NCBI GenBank assembly: GCA_027924585.1
Contig: BSBM01000252.1
Span: 930,001-994,000, forward strand
Source of the DNA: Larix kaempferi
Taxonomy: Eukaryota; Streptophyta; Pinopsida; Pinales; Pinaceae
Direction of reading: 5' to 3'
DNA length: 64,000 bases
Under the pieces are notes generated by a model. It ran no database searches. It saw nothing but the letters and a program-made list of their open reading frames with translations, and was not told the DNA's origin. Positions 1 through 11,192 of the stretch are shown here, piece after piece; the stretch's first letter is position 1, and the number at the start of each line of letters is the position of its first letter. A program made the translations under genes and the position numbers.

Positions 1-1913
1 CCATAAGGCTTTGTCGAGGATATAAGCAATAAGGCTTCGACGATGGGCTATAAGCTAGGCAACGTGGGACCTCACTTGGGCAGGCAAGCAATGTGGCAAC
101 GACGCAACAACTTTGGGCACAAGCATCAAAGCCATTGGCCATAAGGCTCTGACTATTGGACTAGTTGTCACAATTTTCATCTTGGTCTCAGTTAGATGAG
201 GAATGGAAGGAAAGAAAGCATTCCAAGCGTCAATTCAATTAGCTAGAGTTGATGACGATCAGGCTTGAGTGTCTCTTCATCATAATGGGATGGGCTATTC
301 TTACCGGTCCTTCCAAACAACCAATGTTTAGTTTGCCTCCATAAACCAATCCAAAGAAGCATGGGATCGGTGAAATCAATGTGTTACTATTGTTGTTATC
401 TATATTTTAAGTGTAGATATTGAGCATCTAGCAATCAAAATCGTAAACCTAACACTTCTTATTCAGATCTTAATCATGGCATTGCTTATTGAAATTCAAT
501 TTCCATCTCAAGAAGAGATTGTTGGTTCCTTGAAATCAGAGTAAGAATCATAACACCTCTGATTCAAATTCAATTTCCATGTCAATAGGAGATTGTTGGA
601 TCTTTGAAATCAAGGTTTTATATTGTTTTTATCAGATTTAGGCCTCTTGAAAGGTGACATGTTTACTCTTGAGTGTGTCGTGGGTCCAATATTGAAAGGT
701 GACATGTTTACCCTTTGATGAGGTTGCAAAAACTTTAAAGTCATTTTTTCAATGAAGTTGGCATATTCACATGCCGTTAGATGCTTTCCATCACTCTACG
801 ACGCCAAACTGGAAGTAAATAAATAACAAAGTCAGTGCATTTAACGTCGTATAGAATCCAACACAAAATATCTTACACATACCATATAGAAGAACCTTTC
901 TAATTTATATCAAGTGGAGTCACTTTGTTACCACTCCTTTAACATAAATTCCGATAATTATAAATATTAATAATAAAAAAGAAAATCAACCTATAGTTAA
1001 AATTTCCTCTAAATTTAACCCTCTCCCCAAACCGTGAAACTCTCCCATGTTGTCGCCTTGAACCCTCACAATGTTGACACATGTCGGCTGATGAAACGAA
1101 TGAATGCCAAAGGCGAGACAGGTAACCGGTGGTCCTCAGTAAAAAATACAACACACAGGACAAAACAGTGTGAAATACCATGAAATGTTGATTTTTCTGC
1201 CGTGGTTGATAAAAAATAAATATTAACGATGACAAGAATTTGATTAGAAAAGAAAGAGCCGAATAAGTGGAAGTCGAATAGGAGTTGCATAACACTATCA
1301 GCGTTTGATCGGATGCCAAAATTTGATGTCATGGTTTACATAGGGTCACTTTGCTCATGGCGACCTTTAAAAAGTAGCCATGGCGTTCTTGAGGCACCTG
1401 ATCGCCTAGTGTTTCTTTGATGTAAGAATGAAATGGAAGCCAAATACATTGTTACCATGTCGATCATTGTATCATGTCATCTGTTCACGATGTCCATGCA
1501 AGTGCTTTTCCAATGCCAGTGGACGAGCTTTCATGGGCATTGTAAAATGGCAGCTATCTTTCTAGACAAAATGTTTGGTGACCAGAGCGAGCAACAAACT
1601 ACTTCAAACCTCAGACATAGAGCCACATCGTTTGACATTATCAACAAAATGAAAGAAGTTAACTACAACGAAGTAGTTTCTTACGTTGAAATATTGGCTT
1701 TAGCATCTTCTTACTCAATATTGGTGGTGTGCATTTAAACTCGAAACCCCATTAAATCTCTTATATATTGATATGGAACCTTAATTAAGCGTAATTGAGA
1801 CTTGGTATCTATTCTTATTAGTATAGATCATCTTACCCTTCATCGGACTGAGAAAAGCCAAGTATTCTTTGAGTTTGTTGTATTAAACTAAGAGACGATA
1901 AGTAGTAGTATAG
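1..1913. other. No recognisable gene
   Basis: I recognise no gene or element here. An open frame at 1433-1738 (+, 101 codons) and two overlapping minus-strand frames at 939-1332 have no familiar motif and look like chance frames. The DNA next to the Penelope homology (1740-1913) has stops in every frame and no reverse-transcriptase similarity, so it probably lies outside that element. Confidence 0.4.
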
Positions 1914-2417
1914 TTTCGTTTAGGCTTTCATAGGAATAAAGATATTATGATTATGAAGGCGGACAAAGGAAATGCAACAGTAATAATGAACACCAGTGAT
2001 TATGAAGCTAAAATGAAAGAACATCTCACAACAATTGGTTGTTATAAAAAACTAACAAAAGACCCAAGCACCAAGATCATTAGAGAGGTCAACAAAGCCA
2101 TAAAAGAGTCTTCGCTAGATGATAGCTTAAAAAAGAAACTCGCCCCAAAGAACCCCATCATCCCAAGAATTTACGGACTCCCGAAGATTCATAAAAATGG
2201 TGTAACACTAAGACCTATTGTGAACACCATTGGGTCACCGACTGACAATCTCGCGAAATATCTTGCAAAAACCCTTAAACCATTAGTTGGCCACACTTTT
2301 TCATACATCAAAGATTCGACACACTTCGTGGAAAACAAAAAAGATCTAAAGATTGATGATAATGATATGCTAGTAAGTTTCGATGTCACCCAACTTTACA
2401 CAAAAATCCTGGTGTAA
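1914..2417 (+). pseudogene. Penelope reverse transcriptase, N-terminal part
   Basis: This stretch encodes the start of the Penelope reverse-transcriptase core. The first ATG is at 1947, but similarity already begins upstream, so that ATG is simply the first one left after truncation. Visible blocks are ADKGNATVIM, the region around GLPKIHKNGVTLRPIV (template-grip region typical of Penelope), and SFDVTQLYT, which corresponds to the first catalytic Asp of the palm. The frame ends at TAA 2415-2417. Coding similarity resumes immediately after it in the same frame (EAINVVEEI), so this is a nonsense mutation and not a true end. No promoter was seen. Confidence 0.85.
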
Positions 2418-2429
2418 GAAGCTATCAAT

Positions 2430-3578
2430 GTGGTGGAAGAGATCACTAACAAAGAGATAACCAACCTTGTAAGAATTTGTTTAAAATCGACCTACTTCAC
2501 CTTTCTTGGGGATATGTATGAGCAAACTAGCGGTGTTGCAATGGGATCCCCCTTCTCCCTGGTGATAGCCAACCTCTACATGGAACACTTTGAGAAGAAA
2601 GCATTGGATTCTTACCTGCTAAAACCAAAAGAATGGAAACGCTTTGTGGATGACACCAATTTCTTTTGGCCGCATGGCAGAGGGAAATTAGATGACTTCC
2701 TTATGCACATGGACAATCAGTCCGAACACATAAAATTTACCATGGAGATCCAGGAAAACAACTCCCTTCCTTTTCTTGACGTACTGATCACTAAGAAGGA
2801 AGATTGTTCCCTAGCTCACCAAGTGTATCGTAAGAAAACCCATACAGATACATACTTACATGCTAACTCACACCATCACCCTTCACAAAAACTTGGAATA
2901 TTGCACACACTCGCCACACGAGCTGTAAGGATATCTGATAAGGAACACCTTGACAACGAACTAAGACACCTTGATAAAACCCTCCAAAACAATGGTTACA
3001 AAAAGAAAGATATCAACAAAGCATTTAGGAGAGCAAGAGGATTGGAAAATAATAAAAACAAAAATCGTCACAATGAACAAGAAGACGTAGGAAGAACCTT
3101 TCTCCCATACAACCAAGGAACAACAGATAAGATTGCCAAGGTGTTGAAGAAAAAGAAGATTAAAACGATATTTTGCCCCCCTAACTCCCTAAGGAAGTTG
3201 TTAGATAAAGCTAAAGACCCGATCAACCCTAAACTAAGGAAAGGTGTTTATTCGTTTCCATGCTCATGTGAAGACGTGTACATAGGTGAGACAGGACGCT
3301 CAATTCAAATAAGACTGAAAGAGCATTGTGCAGATGTCATTCATAAAAGAATTAAAAAATCAGCCGTGGTTGAGCATTCATCAAAGACAAACCATCATGT
3401 TTGCATTGAAGAAGCAAAAGTCATAGCACTTGAAGATAACTATAACAGAAGACGCATACGTGAGGCAATTGAAATTGAGAAACATCCAAGAAATTTCAAT
3501 AGAGATGATGGTCTTAACCTAGGTGATTCTTGGAAACCAATCATTCACTCCCTGCAAAATAAGAACATAAATAAATAA
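2430..3578 (+). pseudogene. Penelope RT palm and GIY-YIG endonuclease
   Basis: Continuation of the same Penelope frame after the stop at 2415. Residues are counted from the ATG at 2430 (382 codons). GVAMGSPFSLVIANLYME lies near residues 35-52, and the catalytic FVDDT at about 72-76. The block SLPFLDVLITK follows. A lysine/arginine-rich linker occupies about 170-265, and the GIY-YIG nuclease about 270-360. The nuclease keeps the GVY and YIG tyrosines, an Arg in RSIQIR, and a Glu in IEIEKHPRNFN. The protein ends at a natural-looking WKPII tail. This half reads as intact. It cannot be expressed from the ancestral start because of the upstream stop and the 5' truncation. Family assignment is firm. 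Confidence 0.9.
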
Positions 3579-3629
3579 TCTTAAAGAATTATTAATAAAC
3601 TATAAATAAATTTAAGGAATTAAGAATTT

Positions 3630-3632
<3 letters not shown>

Positions 3633-3670
<38 letters not shown>
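3633..3670. repeat. (AT)n microsatellite
   Basis: About 19 uninterrupted AT dinucleotides starting roughly 55 bp after the Penelope stop codon. It may mark the 3' boundary of the element or may be independent. Confidence 0.95.
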
Positions 3671-3676
<6 letters not shown>

Positions 3677-4515
3677 TAAAAATAGTTTTTGAAAAATTAA
3701 AATTCTAAAAAATTACATTGTTAAATTTAACAACTTAAAAACTTCACAAGCTTATAGTTTCTTTAGGAAATAAATAAGATTGTGATGGAAATAAAATTTT
3801 TAAAATTAATAATTTATAAATTTAAAGTTCAAGTATTTTAATATTCTAACAATAATTAAAACCTAAAATTTTTAGTTAACTTTAAAACTAGTAAAAAGTT
3901 GTTGTGTTCCATTTAAGTTAATGAGATAAAATTAAAATTAATATTTGTAAAATTGATTTCTAACTATGGAATTTTAAACAAAAGATAAAAAAAAAAAAAT
4001 TGTAAAAAAAAAAAAAAGTTGTTATGTTTTTAATAATATTCTATTAAACTAAAAACATTAACATTTTAAAGAATATCATAATATTGAACATTTTCAAACA
4101 TTAATATGTTAATAATTTTTAATAATTAATATTAATAAGCTATTTTAATAAAATTGGAATAATGATAATATAATAACATTTAATATTAATATTTAATTGA
4201 TTAGGTCGGCTCTCTCATTAATTTAAAAAACAACAAACTAACATTATAAAAATGTAGATTAGTGTTAGTTTTCATTTGGGATACCTTTTCTTCTAAAGAT
4301 GGATTCAACTATAGAGTCCGAAACGTGTCGAGATCAAAAGCTCCACACAGGTCTCCAATTTCCTTTGAAATTAGTATAGTTTCTTGAATCAAGAAGAACT
4401 AGAAATTCGTTTTACGGATGAAAAAGTGGGTTCTTCCAATAAATATAATTTACATGAATTTTTTTTCATTGGCTAAGGAGATGTGAACTAACAGTAGTTG
4501 TGATTTTATTCCGCA
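3671..4515. other. AT-rich non-coding DNA
   Basis: Very AT-rich sequence with A and T homopolymers (for example around 3988-4020). No frame of interest. Earlier exons of the peroxidase that follows should lie in or before this stretch, but I could not find them. Confidence 0.6.
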
Positions 4516-4523
4516 ACAAATAG

Positions 4524-5234
4524 GCCGGAGGACCATAATTTCTAGTACCACTAGGCCATAGAGACAGCTTAACCTTTGCTAATCACACAGTCACTGTCGA
4601 TAGTATACCTAGTCCGACTTCAAATGTGACTGGATTGATGACTCTCTTCACTGAAAAGGATTCGATGATTTCATGGATCTTGTGGCACTCTCGGGTCAGT
4701 TTCTAATGTTAAAGGCCAATGATTTAAAACAAATTATAAGTTAATCCATTGCTGGATCATTATATTCTGATGGACAAGCTTCATGGATGTATGAAGATTC
4801 AGGAAGGCACACCTTTGGTATTAGTCATTGCGCATTGTTTGTGGACAGGATTTATCCAACACAAGATCCCACCTTCAATGCATCCTATGCAAAGGAACTC
4901 AAGAGCAAACATGCCCTACAAATGCCACCATGAACACCACATACTTAGATATCCGCACTCCAACTATATTCAACAAAAAATATTACATCGATTTGCAAAA
5001 TAGAGAAGGTCTCCTCACCTCCGATCAAGATCTCTACAACAACTCCAGCATACGACACATTGTTAATGACTTTGCCCAAAGCCAGTCCCATTTCTTTCAT
5101 TAGTTTTGTTGAGTATGCTTAAAATGGTTCAACTCGATGTTCTCATTGGAAGTGAAGGAGAGATTCAGAAAAACTGTGCCATTAGTAATACTAATACTGC
5201 CTCCTCATCACACTCCATCTCTATAGATGGGTGA
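4524..5234 (+). pseudogene. Class III peroxidase pseudogene (3' part)
   Basis: Class III plant peroxidases are secreted haem enzymes that oxidise phenolics with hydrogen peroxide. The 3' half is recognisable here. It begins AGGP, an in-frame TAA at 4536, then VPLGHRDSLTFANHTV and SPTSNVTGLMTLFTEK. After a one-base shift near 4655 comes DLVALSG. A 108 bp intron (4695-4802) follows, and then HTFGISHC, which holds the proximal haem-ligand His. Next are DRIYPTQDPTFN, a frameshift at about 4909-4911, then NTTYLDIRTP and GLLTSDQDLY. A third frameshift near 5100 precedes the C-terminal KMVQLDVLIG and KNCAIS, ending at TGA 5232. The signal peptide and distal-His exons were not found. With three frameshifts and a stop it is clearly dead. 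Confidence 0.88.
4695..4802 (+). other. Intron of the peroxidase pseudogene
   Basis: The intron has a GT donor (gtcagt) and an AG acceptor (ttcag), is 108 bp long and phase 1. It splits the Gly codon between ALSG and the haem-ligand HTFG block. This is where plant class III peroxidase genes usually carry their third intron. Its presence argues against a retrocopy. Confidence 0.8.
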
Positions 5235-5397
5235 CCGTTGTTATCTACTATGTGCGGTGACTGAGTAAATCCACCACCTCATTGATGGCGACTTACTTCA
5301 CAGTTGAGGATTTCTGGATGAGACAAAGCCTTGATCAACTAGATGATGAAACAAGGCTTGTGAGTGGCAAAAAAGACATTCTGAAACTCCGGACGAT

Positions 5398-5527
5398 GAG
5401 GAAAATGATCTGGTTGCCTTGTTAACTGGTGTCAATCTTAATTTTGTTGCAGTTAGGTGTTTGAGGAAAACATGATCTGGTTTCCTTGTTAACTGCTGCC
5501 AGTCTTAATTCTGTTGCAGTTATGTGT
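5398..5527. repeat. Two-copy tandem duplication, 65 bp unit
   Basis: A unit starting gaggaaaa, followed by atgatctgg, occurs at 5398 and again at 5463 with several mismatches. It lies between the peroxidase remnant and the gypsy element, and its function is unknown. The remainder of 5235-5689 shows no gene. Confidence 0.8.
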
Positions 5528-5689
5528 TAAAGGTTATTATTTTATCTCAGAAATGGTGTTCTGTAACAAGTATTTCATTGAAAAGTCTATATTGAAGCAA
5601 TGTAAAGTATTAGCATGAAATCCTTACTAAAAAAATTCCAGGAAGCTTTGGAGGATTGCACATGTCAAGGGAGAAAACAGACAATGTGT

Positions 5690-5694
5690 ACAGT
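5690..5694. repeat. TSD of gypsy element (left)
   Basis: The 5 bp acagt directly precedes the left LTR and is repeated at 11188-11192. Confidence 0.85.
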
Positions 5695-5887
5695 TGCCAC
5701 AGAAAAATTAAGACGCGAGATCCATATTGAATAAGATATATATTATTGAATTGATAAGATGCTTAACGCTTTACAAGAGCTCGCCTTTTATAAGGTTTGA
5801 GCATTTCTTAAGAAGGGTTACGTCCCTTCAATTAAACTAATTAATAATTTAATGATTAATTTAATACAATATTTAATATTCATAGCA
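5695..5887 (-). repeat. 3' LTR of gypsy element
   Basis: A 193 bp LTR, unusually short, with TG/CA ends. It contains ccttttataagg at 5784-5795, which reads as a TATA box on the minus strand. The gag-pol stop codon lies inside it. Confidence 0.93.
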
Positions 5888-8800
5888 TTGCCACTCCCTT
5901 TTAAAGAGCTTTGTCCTCAAAGCAATGGTAATGAGGGATGTAACTGTCGAAATTGTTCTGATTCCCATGTTGCATCTTCTTATAGTTGGCAATTCCAATG
6001 CATATGCCACCTGACTAATCTTCTTATTGATTTGATATGGGCCATAAAAACGTGGAGCCAATTTATTTTTTCCACCTTGTTTAAGTGATAATTGTTTATA
6101 GGGTTGTAGTCTTACATATACCCAATCTCCAATTTCAAATTCTCGTTTTGTTCGATGTCGATCTTCTTGTTGTCTCATTCTATTCCTGGCAGTATTCAAA
6201 TTCTCTTTAAGTACTTGGACAACCTTTTGGTTTTCTTCTAAATGGTCATTTACTGATGCGACCCTTGCTTGGTTGGTGATGAAATCCTTCCATTTTGGGG
6301 GTTCATATCCATATAGGGCTTGAAATGGTGTCATTCTTGCAGATGTATGATAAGTAGAATTATACCACCATTCCGCAAGATGTAGCCATTGGAACCATTT
6401 ATTTTGCTTATCAGTTACAAAACAACGGAGGTAGGTTTCTAAGCATTTATTGACAACTTCTGTCTGTCCATCTGTTTGGGGATGATAAGCTGAGCTCATG
6501 TTAAGAGACGTTCCAATTTGCTTGCAAAACTCTCCCCAAAAGTTCCCTTTAAACTTAGCATCCCTATCACTTACTATAATCTTCGGAAAACCATGTAATT
6601 TGTAGACATTTTTACAAAAAACTTCGGCTGTTTCTTTTGCCGAATCAGTTTTCTTCACTCCAACAAAATGTGCATATTTGGTTAGCCTGTCTACCACAAC
6701 TAGTATTTTGTCTTTTCCATCTGATATGGGTAGACCTTCAATCAAATCCATTGAAATTTCCTCCCATTTCTTATTCGGAATATGTAACGGATGGAGTAAC
6801 CCCAGACTTGAGATATTATCAGTTTTATTCCGCTGACAAATGTTACAATCTGCAACATACTTGTGAATGTCAGCATACATACCCTTCCAAAAGAATGATT
6901 GCCTTGCATTATAGTAGGTTTTAAAAATTCCTACATGACTAGCGGCTGGGCAATCATGTGATTCTTTAAGCACCTTGGTCTTAAAACTGGAATTGGAACT
7001 TAAGTAAATACGTCCTTTGTACCATAACAGTTCATTCTTCCATTCAAACTTCGGATACTGATTTATGTTGTTAATTATGGAGCAAACCTCTGAATTCTTG
7101 GCATATTCCTTACGAATTTCGTACAAAAATTCTGGGATCACCATGGATACGGCGTAGACTTGTATCTCTTCATCTTTCCTTGATAAAGCATCAGCTACTA
7201 CATTGTCCTTCTCTCTTTTATGTAGGATCTCCATATCGAAGGTAGAGATTTTCTCTATCCACTTTTGTTGCTCGGTTGTTAATGTCTTCTGCTGTAACAA
7301 GTGTTGTAGACTATTATGATCTGTTCGGATTAGGAATTTACTTCCCAAAAGGTATTGTCGCCATTTAGTTAATGCATGCATGATGGAACGCATTTCCTTG
7401 TTGTATGTAGACTGTAGGTACTCTCTTTTGTTCAACTTCCTGCTTTCAAAAGCGATTGGATGACCTTCTTGCATTAGCACAGCTCCTATCCCAAACCCTA
7501 AAGCATCACATTCGATTATGAATGGTTTTGCAAAATCATGTGTTGCCAAAACAGGAGTTGAAGACATAATTTGTTTCAACGTTTCAAAGCATCTTCTTGC
7601 TTCATCATCCCATTGAAAAGAATTTCTTTTTAGGAGATTTGTTAGTGGGGCAGTGACATGTGCATAGTTCCTGATGAACCTTCGATAGTAACCTGTTAAT
7701 CCCAAAAATCCTCGCAATTTTGAAACATTCTTTGGTTCGGGCCACTCCTTCATTGCCTGGATCTTCTTTGGGTCCACCTTAACTCCTTCCTTTGAGATTA
7801 TATGACCGAGATACTCCACTTCTTGCTTCCCAAAGGTGCATTTTGACTTTTTTGCATAGAACTGGTTTTCCTTCAGAAGAGATAGAACCTCTTCTAGATG
7901 CGTCAAATGTTCTTTCCATGTCTTGCTATATATAAGGATGTCATCGAAGAATACTAACACAAATTTCCTTAGGTATGGCTGAAATAGTTCATTCATAGTT
8001 GCCTGGAATGTGGCAGGGGCATTAGTTAACCCAAAAGGCATTACTTTGAATTCATAATGTCCTTCATGAGTTTGGAAAGCAGTCTTTGCGATATCCTTTA
8101 ATCTGACCCTGATTTGATAGTACCCTGACCTTAAATCGAGTTTCGAAAAATATTTTGCCTCATGAAGTTCATCCAGCATGTCATCGATGAAGGGGATTGG
8201 AAACTTGTTCTTAATTGTTATTTTGTTTAATCCTCTATAATCTATACATAATCTAAACGATCCATCCTTCTTCCGTACTAGTACGACTGGAGCTGCATAA
8301 GGGCTTCTACTCTTGGTGATGACACCACAATTCAATAGATCTTGAATCAACCTTTCTATTTCTGTTTTGTGGTGGTGGGGATACCTATATGGTTTAACCT
8401 TGACATGATTTGACCCCGGTTTAATCTCGATTATGTGTTCTATACTCCTTTTTGGTGGTAGCTGCATGGGTAAGTCTTGAAATATGTGTTCATGTTTCTG
8501 GAGTAATTTTTGGATTTCCTTTTTGAACTCATTTGGTTCCTCCTCTTTTCCTTCCAGTTGATGACATTGTATTACGTATGCAGATGCCCCTTTTCGAATG
8601 AGTTTTTCCATTTGCTGAGATGAAACTACTTGTGTGTTTGGTGGATGAAAACCATATAGCTTAAAATTTTTCCCTTGCCACTTAAACTTGATGAAATGCT
8701 TTTGATGATTGGCAGAATATGTTCCCAATGTTTGTAACCATTGGACTCCCAAAACGATGTCTACTCCTCCCAACGGTAAGGTGTAGAGTTCTGATTCCAG

Positions 8801-10213
8801 TTCGAAGTCTTGTATTTGAAGTCTCACCTTGTGGCACTTTCCAACTTTTTCGATCTTTTTGCCATCTGCAACCATCACCTTCATGTCTGGAACTGGATGT
8901 ACGAACAACTTGAGTTTTCGTGCCACTCTTATATCAAGAAAGTTGTGAGTGCTTCCAGTGTCTACTAGCACTGTAACATTCTCATTTTTTATATGCCCTT
9001 TTAACTTGAGAGTCTGTGGTTGACTAATGCCTGTCATGGCTGCTAGGGAGATTTTGGGGTTCTCGTCGTTCCTGACTGCCATATTTGCGGTTTCCTCCTC
9101 TTCATCTTCTGGCTCTTCTTCTTCTTCTTCTGATTCACTATTCTCTTCTGCTTCACAAGTATATAATTTCTTTGAGTTGTCCTCGGGGCGACACCTATGT
9201 TTAGGGTTCCATTTGTCTCCACATTGTCGACATTTTCCTTCCCTCATACGTTGATTCTCGAGGCTCTTCCTATCGTCCCTTCTAGGCGGAGGGATGTATT
9301 TGTTTATATCATCCTCTGGAGTCGACTGGATGTTTCTTTGAGAGTATGACTTCCCTTTATTTGATTGAAAACTATCAAATTTGGCCTCGGCTGCTTTTGC
9401 TTTTCGTCTTGCTGCCTCGACATTTGTTATGTCATGCATTTTTAACTCTTTTTGTATGTATGGTTTTAGTCCTCCTAAGTAGGTTTCCAACCGTTGTTTG
9501 TCGAATAGCCCAAATACTCTGGTAGCGAGGGATTCCCATTGATGCGTGAATTCTTCGACGCTTCCCTTTTGTTGTAATCTGGTAAGTTTTGAGAAGAATT
9601 CATCTTCTGTGATTCCTTGAAACCTTTTTAAGAAATCATTCTTGAATAAGTTCCAAGTGTATGCGAAGTTGTCTCCCTTCCACCACATATACCAGTTGTA
9701 GGCATATCCTTCAAGGTGCATTGAAGCATACTTGACCTTTTCTTCGTCCATTGTAATGTTATATATGTCGAAATACTCTTCTGCTTTATTCAACCAAGCG
9801 ACGCATTGGTCTTCTCCTCCATTATATTTCGTCATCTCTATTTTTGCTCTCGGCGGGTACATTACGAATGGTTGGTATTGAGTACCTTTCATCCTGTTGT
9901 GTTCTGGTGACTCAGAATTGGAAGATGGGGTAACCGACATATCCGAGCCATGTTGTTTATGATTTTTTTCCTCATCATTCATTTTTTGTAATATCTCCTC
10001 GATACCTTTCTGGCTCTCAGTCACTTTTTGACCTAACATTTTTTGTTCCTTGCTTATAATGTCGAACTTGTCGTCTATTTTCTGCTCCATTACCTGAATG
10101 AATTCATCCTTAATTTCTTTCTTAAGTGCTTCCTGGCTCTTGGTGATCATTTCCTTGAAGATTCGGAAATCCTTCTCTATTTTCTCCATTTGGGCTTTTA
10201 ACTCTGTCGTCAT
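5873..10213 (-). CDS. gag-pol polyprotein, Ty3/gypsy
   Basis: One continuous frame of 1446 codons. Domains in order: an N-terminal coiled coil (about 1-85), and a retrotransposon gag domain (about 155-265). A zinc knuckle [14 protein letters not shown] (about 328-345, C-x2-C-x7-H-x-C) is followed by a very acidic Glu run. The aspartic protease has [11 protein letters not shown] (about 415). The RT has [13 protein letters not shown] (about 690) and FFDDIL (about 754). RNase H begins at FIIECDA (about 895). The integrase has an H/C zinc region (about 1085-1130) and catalytic Asp, Asp and Glu near 1155, 1215 and 1250, the last in the [13 protein letters not shown] block. After ALELPT the frame leaves the family pattern. 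A chromodomain-type block (EDATWE, 5962-5979) is readable only in another frame, so an internal deletion near 5980-5990 has shifted the end. The ORF stops inside the 3' LTR. Confidence 0.93.
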   Translation of the reverse strand: MTTELKAQMEKIEKDFRIFKEMITKSQEALKKEIKDEFIQVMEQKIDDKFDIISKEQKMLGQKVTESQKGIEEILQKMNDEEKNHKQHGSDMSVTPSSNSESPEHNRMKGTQYQPFVMYPPRAKIEMTKYNGGEDQCVAWLNKAEEYFDIYNITMDEEKVKYASMHLEGYAYNWYMWWKGDNFAYTWNLFKNDFLKRFQGITEDEFFSKLTRLQQKGSVEEFTHQWESLATRVFGLFDKQRLETYLGGLKPYIQKELKMHDITNVEAARRKAKAAEAKFDSFQSNKGKSYSQRNIQSTPEDDINKYIPPPRRDDRKSLENQRMREGKCRQCGDKWNPKHRCRPEDNSKKLYTCEAEENSESEEEEEEPEDEEEETANMAVRNDENPKISLAAMTGISQPQTLKLKGHIKNENVTVLVDTGSTHNFLDIRVARKLKLFVHPVPDMKVMVADGKKIEKVGKCHKVRLQIQDFELESELYTLPLGGVDIVLGVQWLQTLGTYSANHQKHFIKFKWQGKNFKLYGFHPPNTQVVSSQQMEKLIRKGASAYVIQCHQLEGKEEEPNEFKKEIQKLLQKHEHIFQDLPMQLPPKRSIEHIIEIKPGSNHVKVKPYRYPHHHKTEIERLIQDLLNCGVITKSRSPYAAPVVLVRKKDGSFRLCIDYRGLNKITIKNKFPIPFIDDMLDELHEAKYFSKLDLRSGYYQIRVRLKDIAKTAFQTHEGHYEFKVMPFGLTNAPATFQATMNELFQPYLRKFVLVFFDDILIYSKTWKEHLTHLEEVLSLLKENQFYAKKSKCTFGKQEVEYLGHIISKEGVKVDPKKIQAMKEWPEPKNVSKLRGFLGLTGYYRRFIRNYAHVTAPLTNLLKRNSFQWDDEARRCFETLKQIMSSTPVLATHDFAKPFIIECDALGFGIGAVLMQEGHPIAFESRKLNKREYLQSTYNKEMRSIMHALTKWRQYLLGSKFLIRTDHNSLQHLLQQKTLTTEQQKWIEKISTFDMEILHKREKDNVVADALSRKDEEIQVYAVSMVIPEFLYEIRKEYAKNSEVCSIINNINQYPKFEWKNELLWYKGRIYLSSNSSFKTKVLKESHDCPAASHVGIFKTYYNARQSFFWKGMYADIHKYVADCNICQRNKTDNISSLGLLHPLHIPNKKWEEISMDLIEGLPISDGKDKILVVVDRLTKYAHFVGVKKTDSAKETAEVFCKNVYKLHGFPKIIVSDRDAKFKGNFWGEFCKQIGTSLNMSSAYHPQTDGQTEVVNKCLETYLRCFVTDKQNKWFQWLHLAEWWYNSTYHTSARMTPFQALYGYEPPKWKDFITNQARVASVNDHLEENQKVVQVLKENLNTARNRMRQQEDRHRTKREFEIGDWVYVRLQPYKQLSLKQGGKNKLAPRFYGPYQINKKISQVAYALELPTIRRCNMGIRTISTVTSLITIALRTKLFKREWQCYEY
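5888..5902 (-). other. Polypurine tract, gypsy element
   Basis: On the minus strand this reads AAAAGGGAGTGGCAA and abuts the 3' LTR, where plus-strand DNA priming is expected. Confidence 0.65.
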
Positions 10214-10979
10214 GCTTCTTAGGTGTGGTGGTGAATAATTGGACGCAATTTTGGCTTATGGGATATTGAGAACAATTTAAAAGGTCTTCGGAAAAATGGT
10301 GATCAATAATAATTATTATAACAATAATAATTACTATAATAAAAATAATAAATATTATATTTAAATATTTATTATAAAGTGGAAAATTTTAATAAAATAA
10401 AAATATTATTTAATAATATTATATTATTATAATAATATTTATTTTATTAATTTGGGTTTGTTTTTTTTTTTTTTTTGCAGGTTGCGAGGAATGGTGGAGA
10501 ATGCGCAGGGAAGAATGCGCAGGGGCTGGAGGTGTTGTGTAAGCGGTGGTGAGTTGTGCGCAGAGCGTGGGCGAGAGGAGGAGCAGGTGGGCGTGGACGA
10601 GCAGCAGATGTGGTAGTTGCGGGTGGTGTAGGGTGTGTGGTGAGTTGTGCAGAGAGCGTGGGCGGGAGGAGTGTGTGCAGGAGCTGGCAGGAGGACGCGG
10701 AGGTGGGAAGCACGTCCGGGGGATGGAAGTGGTGGTGGACGGGGAGAAACGTGGGGATTGAGGCGGTGGAGGGTTGATATGGGGAGAGGCAACGCAGGAC
10801 AGCGAGGCAGGTGAAGATGCGAGAGGCAGGTGATGAAGGAGAGGTGCGGAAGGGAGTAGCCTGAACGCGTGATGTACAGAGGAATGGGAGAATTAATGGG
10901 TGTTGGAGCAGCCGACGTCGCTTCGAACTATGAGCAGAACTTGACCACGAGCAACTATAGAGTGCACCACCACGAATTT
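10214..10979 (-). other. Leader of the gypsy element
   Basis: Untranslated leader between primer site and gag. Read on the element strand, it opens with about 500 bp of C-rich DNA (10480-10979). A run of about 16 A (10461-10476) comes next, followed by about 240 bp of AT-rich DNA before the gag ATG. Several proline-rich frames on both strands here are composition artefacts. The compact element at 61176 has the same C-rich then AT-rich leader plan. Confidence 0.7.
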
Positions 10980-10992
10980 GGCTCTGATACCA
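10980..10992 (-). other. Primer binding site, gypsy element
   Basis: On the minus strand this reads TGGTATCAGAGCC, the usual plant site complementary to the 3' end of initiator tRNA-Met. It starts 2 bp inside the LTR. Confidence 0.9.
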
Positions 10993-10994
10993 AA

Positions 10995-11187
10995 TGCCAC
11001 AGAAAAATTAGGACGCGAGATCCATATTGAATAAGATATATATTATTGAATTGATAAGATGCTTAACGTTTTACAAGAGCTCACCTTTTATAAGGTTTGA
11101 GCATTTCTTAAGAAGGGTTACGTCCCTTCAATTAAACTAATTAATAATTTAATGATTAATTTAATACAATATTTAATATTCATAGCA
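10995..11187 (-). repeat. 5' LTR of gypsy element
   Basis: A 193 bp LTR matching 5695-5887 with three substitutions. On the minus strand it precedes the primer site and the gag-pol leader. Confidence 0.93.
11084..11095 (-). promoter_or_regulatory. TATA box in gypsy 5' LTR
   Basis: The palindrome-like ccttttataagg gives TTATAAAAGG on the transcribed strand and probably positions transcription start within the short LTR. Confidence 0.6.
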
Positions 11188-11192
11188 ACAGT
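11188..11192. repeat. TSD of gypsy element (right)
   Basis: The 5 bp acagt directly follows the right LTR and matches 5690-5694. Confidence 0.85.

Larger units (their letters stand above)
1914..3578 (+). mobile_element. Penelope-like retroelement (EN+ type), 5'-truncated
   Basis: A Penelope-like retroelement recognised by its order of domains: an ADKGNATVIM block, a reverse-transcriptase palm with FVDDT, and a C-terminal GIY-YIG nuclease (VYSFPC then YIGETGRS). The homology begins abruptly near 1930, just after an in-frame TAG at 1911, so the N-terminal part is missing. One further stop at 2415-2417 splits the rest. No terminal repeats of the kind Penelope elements often carry were found on either side. 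In this family the nuclease nicks the target and the reverse transcriptase copies the RNA at the nick. In plants, endonuclease-bearing Penelopes are known chiefly from conifers. The copy is dead. Confidence 0.9.
5695..11187 (-). mobile_element. Ty3/gypsy LTR retrotransposon (chromovirus-like)
   Basis: Complete LTR retrotransposon on the minus strand, 5493 bp. It has 193 bp LTRs beginning TG and ending CA (5695-5887 and 10995-11187). The 5 bp target duplication acagt flanks it on both sides (5690-5694 and 11188-11192). A tRNA-Met-type primer site sits 2 bp inside the 5' LTR and a purine tract abuts the 3' LTR. The single gag-pol frame has the order gag, protease, RT, RNase H, integrase, which is gypsy order. 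The two LTRs differ at three positions by eye (about 98.4% identical), so the insertion is recent. The chromodomain end appears deleted and frame-shifted. Confidence 0.95.

Noticed and set aside
1433-1738. 101-codon frame upstream of the Penelope element, considered as its first ORF
   Set aside because: It has no similarity to Penelope N-termini, is separated by stop-rich DNA, and lacks a basic or coiled-coil character. Left as unassigned.
9027-9254. Serine-rich plus-strand frame
   Set aside because: Antisense shadow of the acidic Glu run in the gypsy gag-pol.
10439-10792. Proline-rich and Arg/Gly-rich frames on both strands
   Set aside because: They overlap in nearly all frames of one GC-rich block inside the gypsy leader. 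This is a composition effect.
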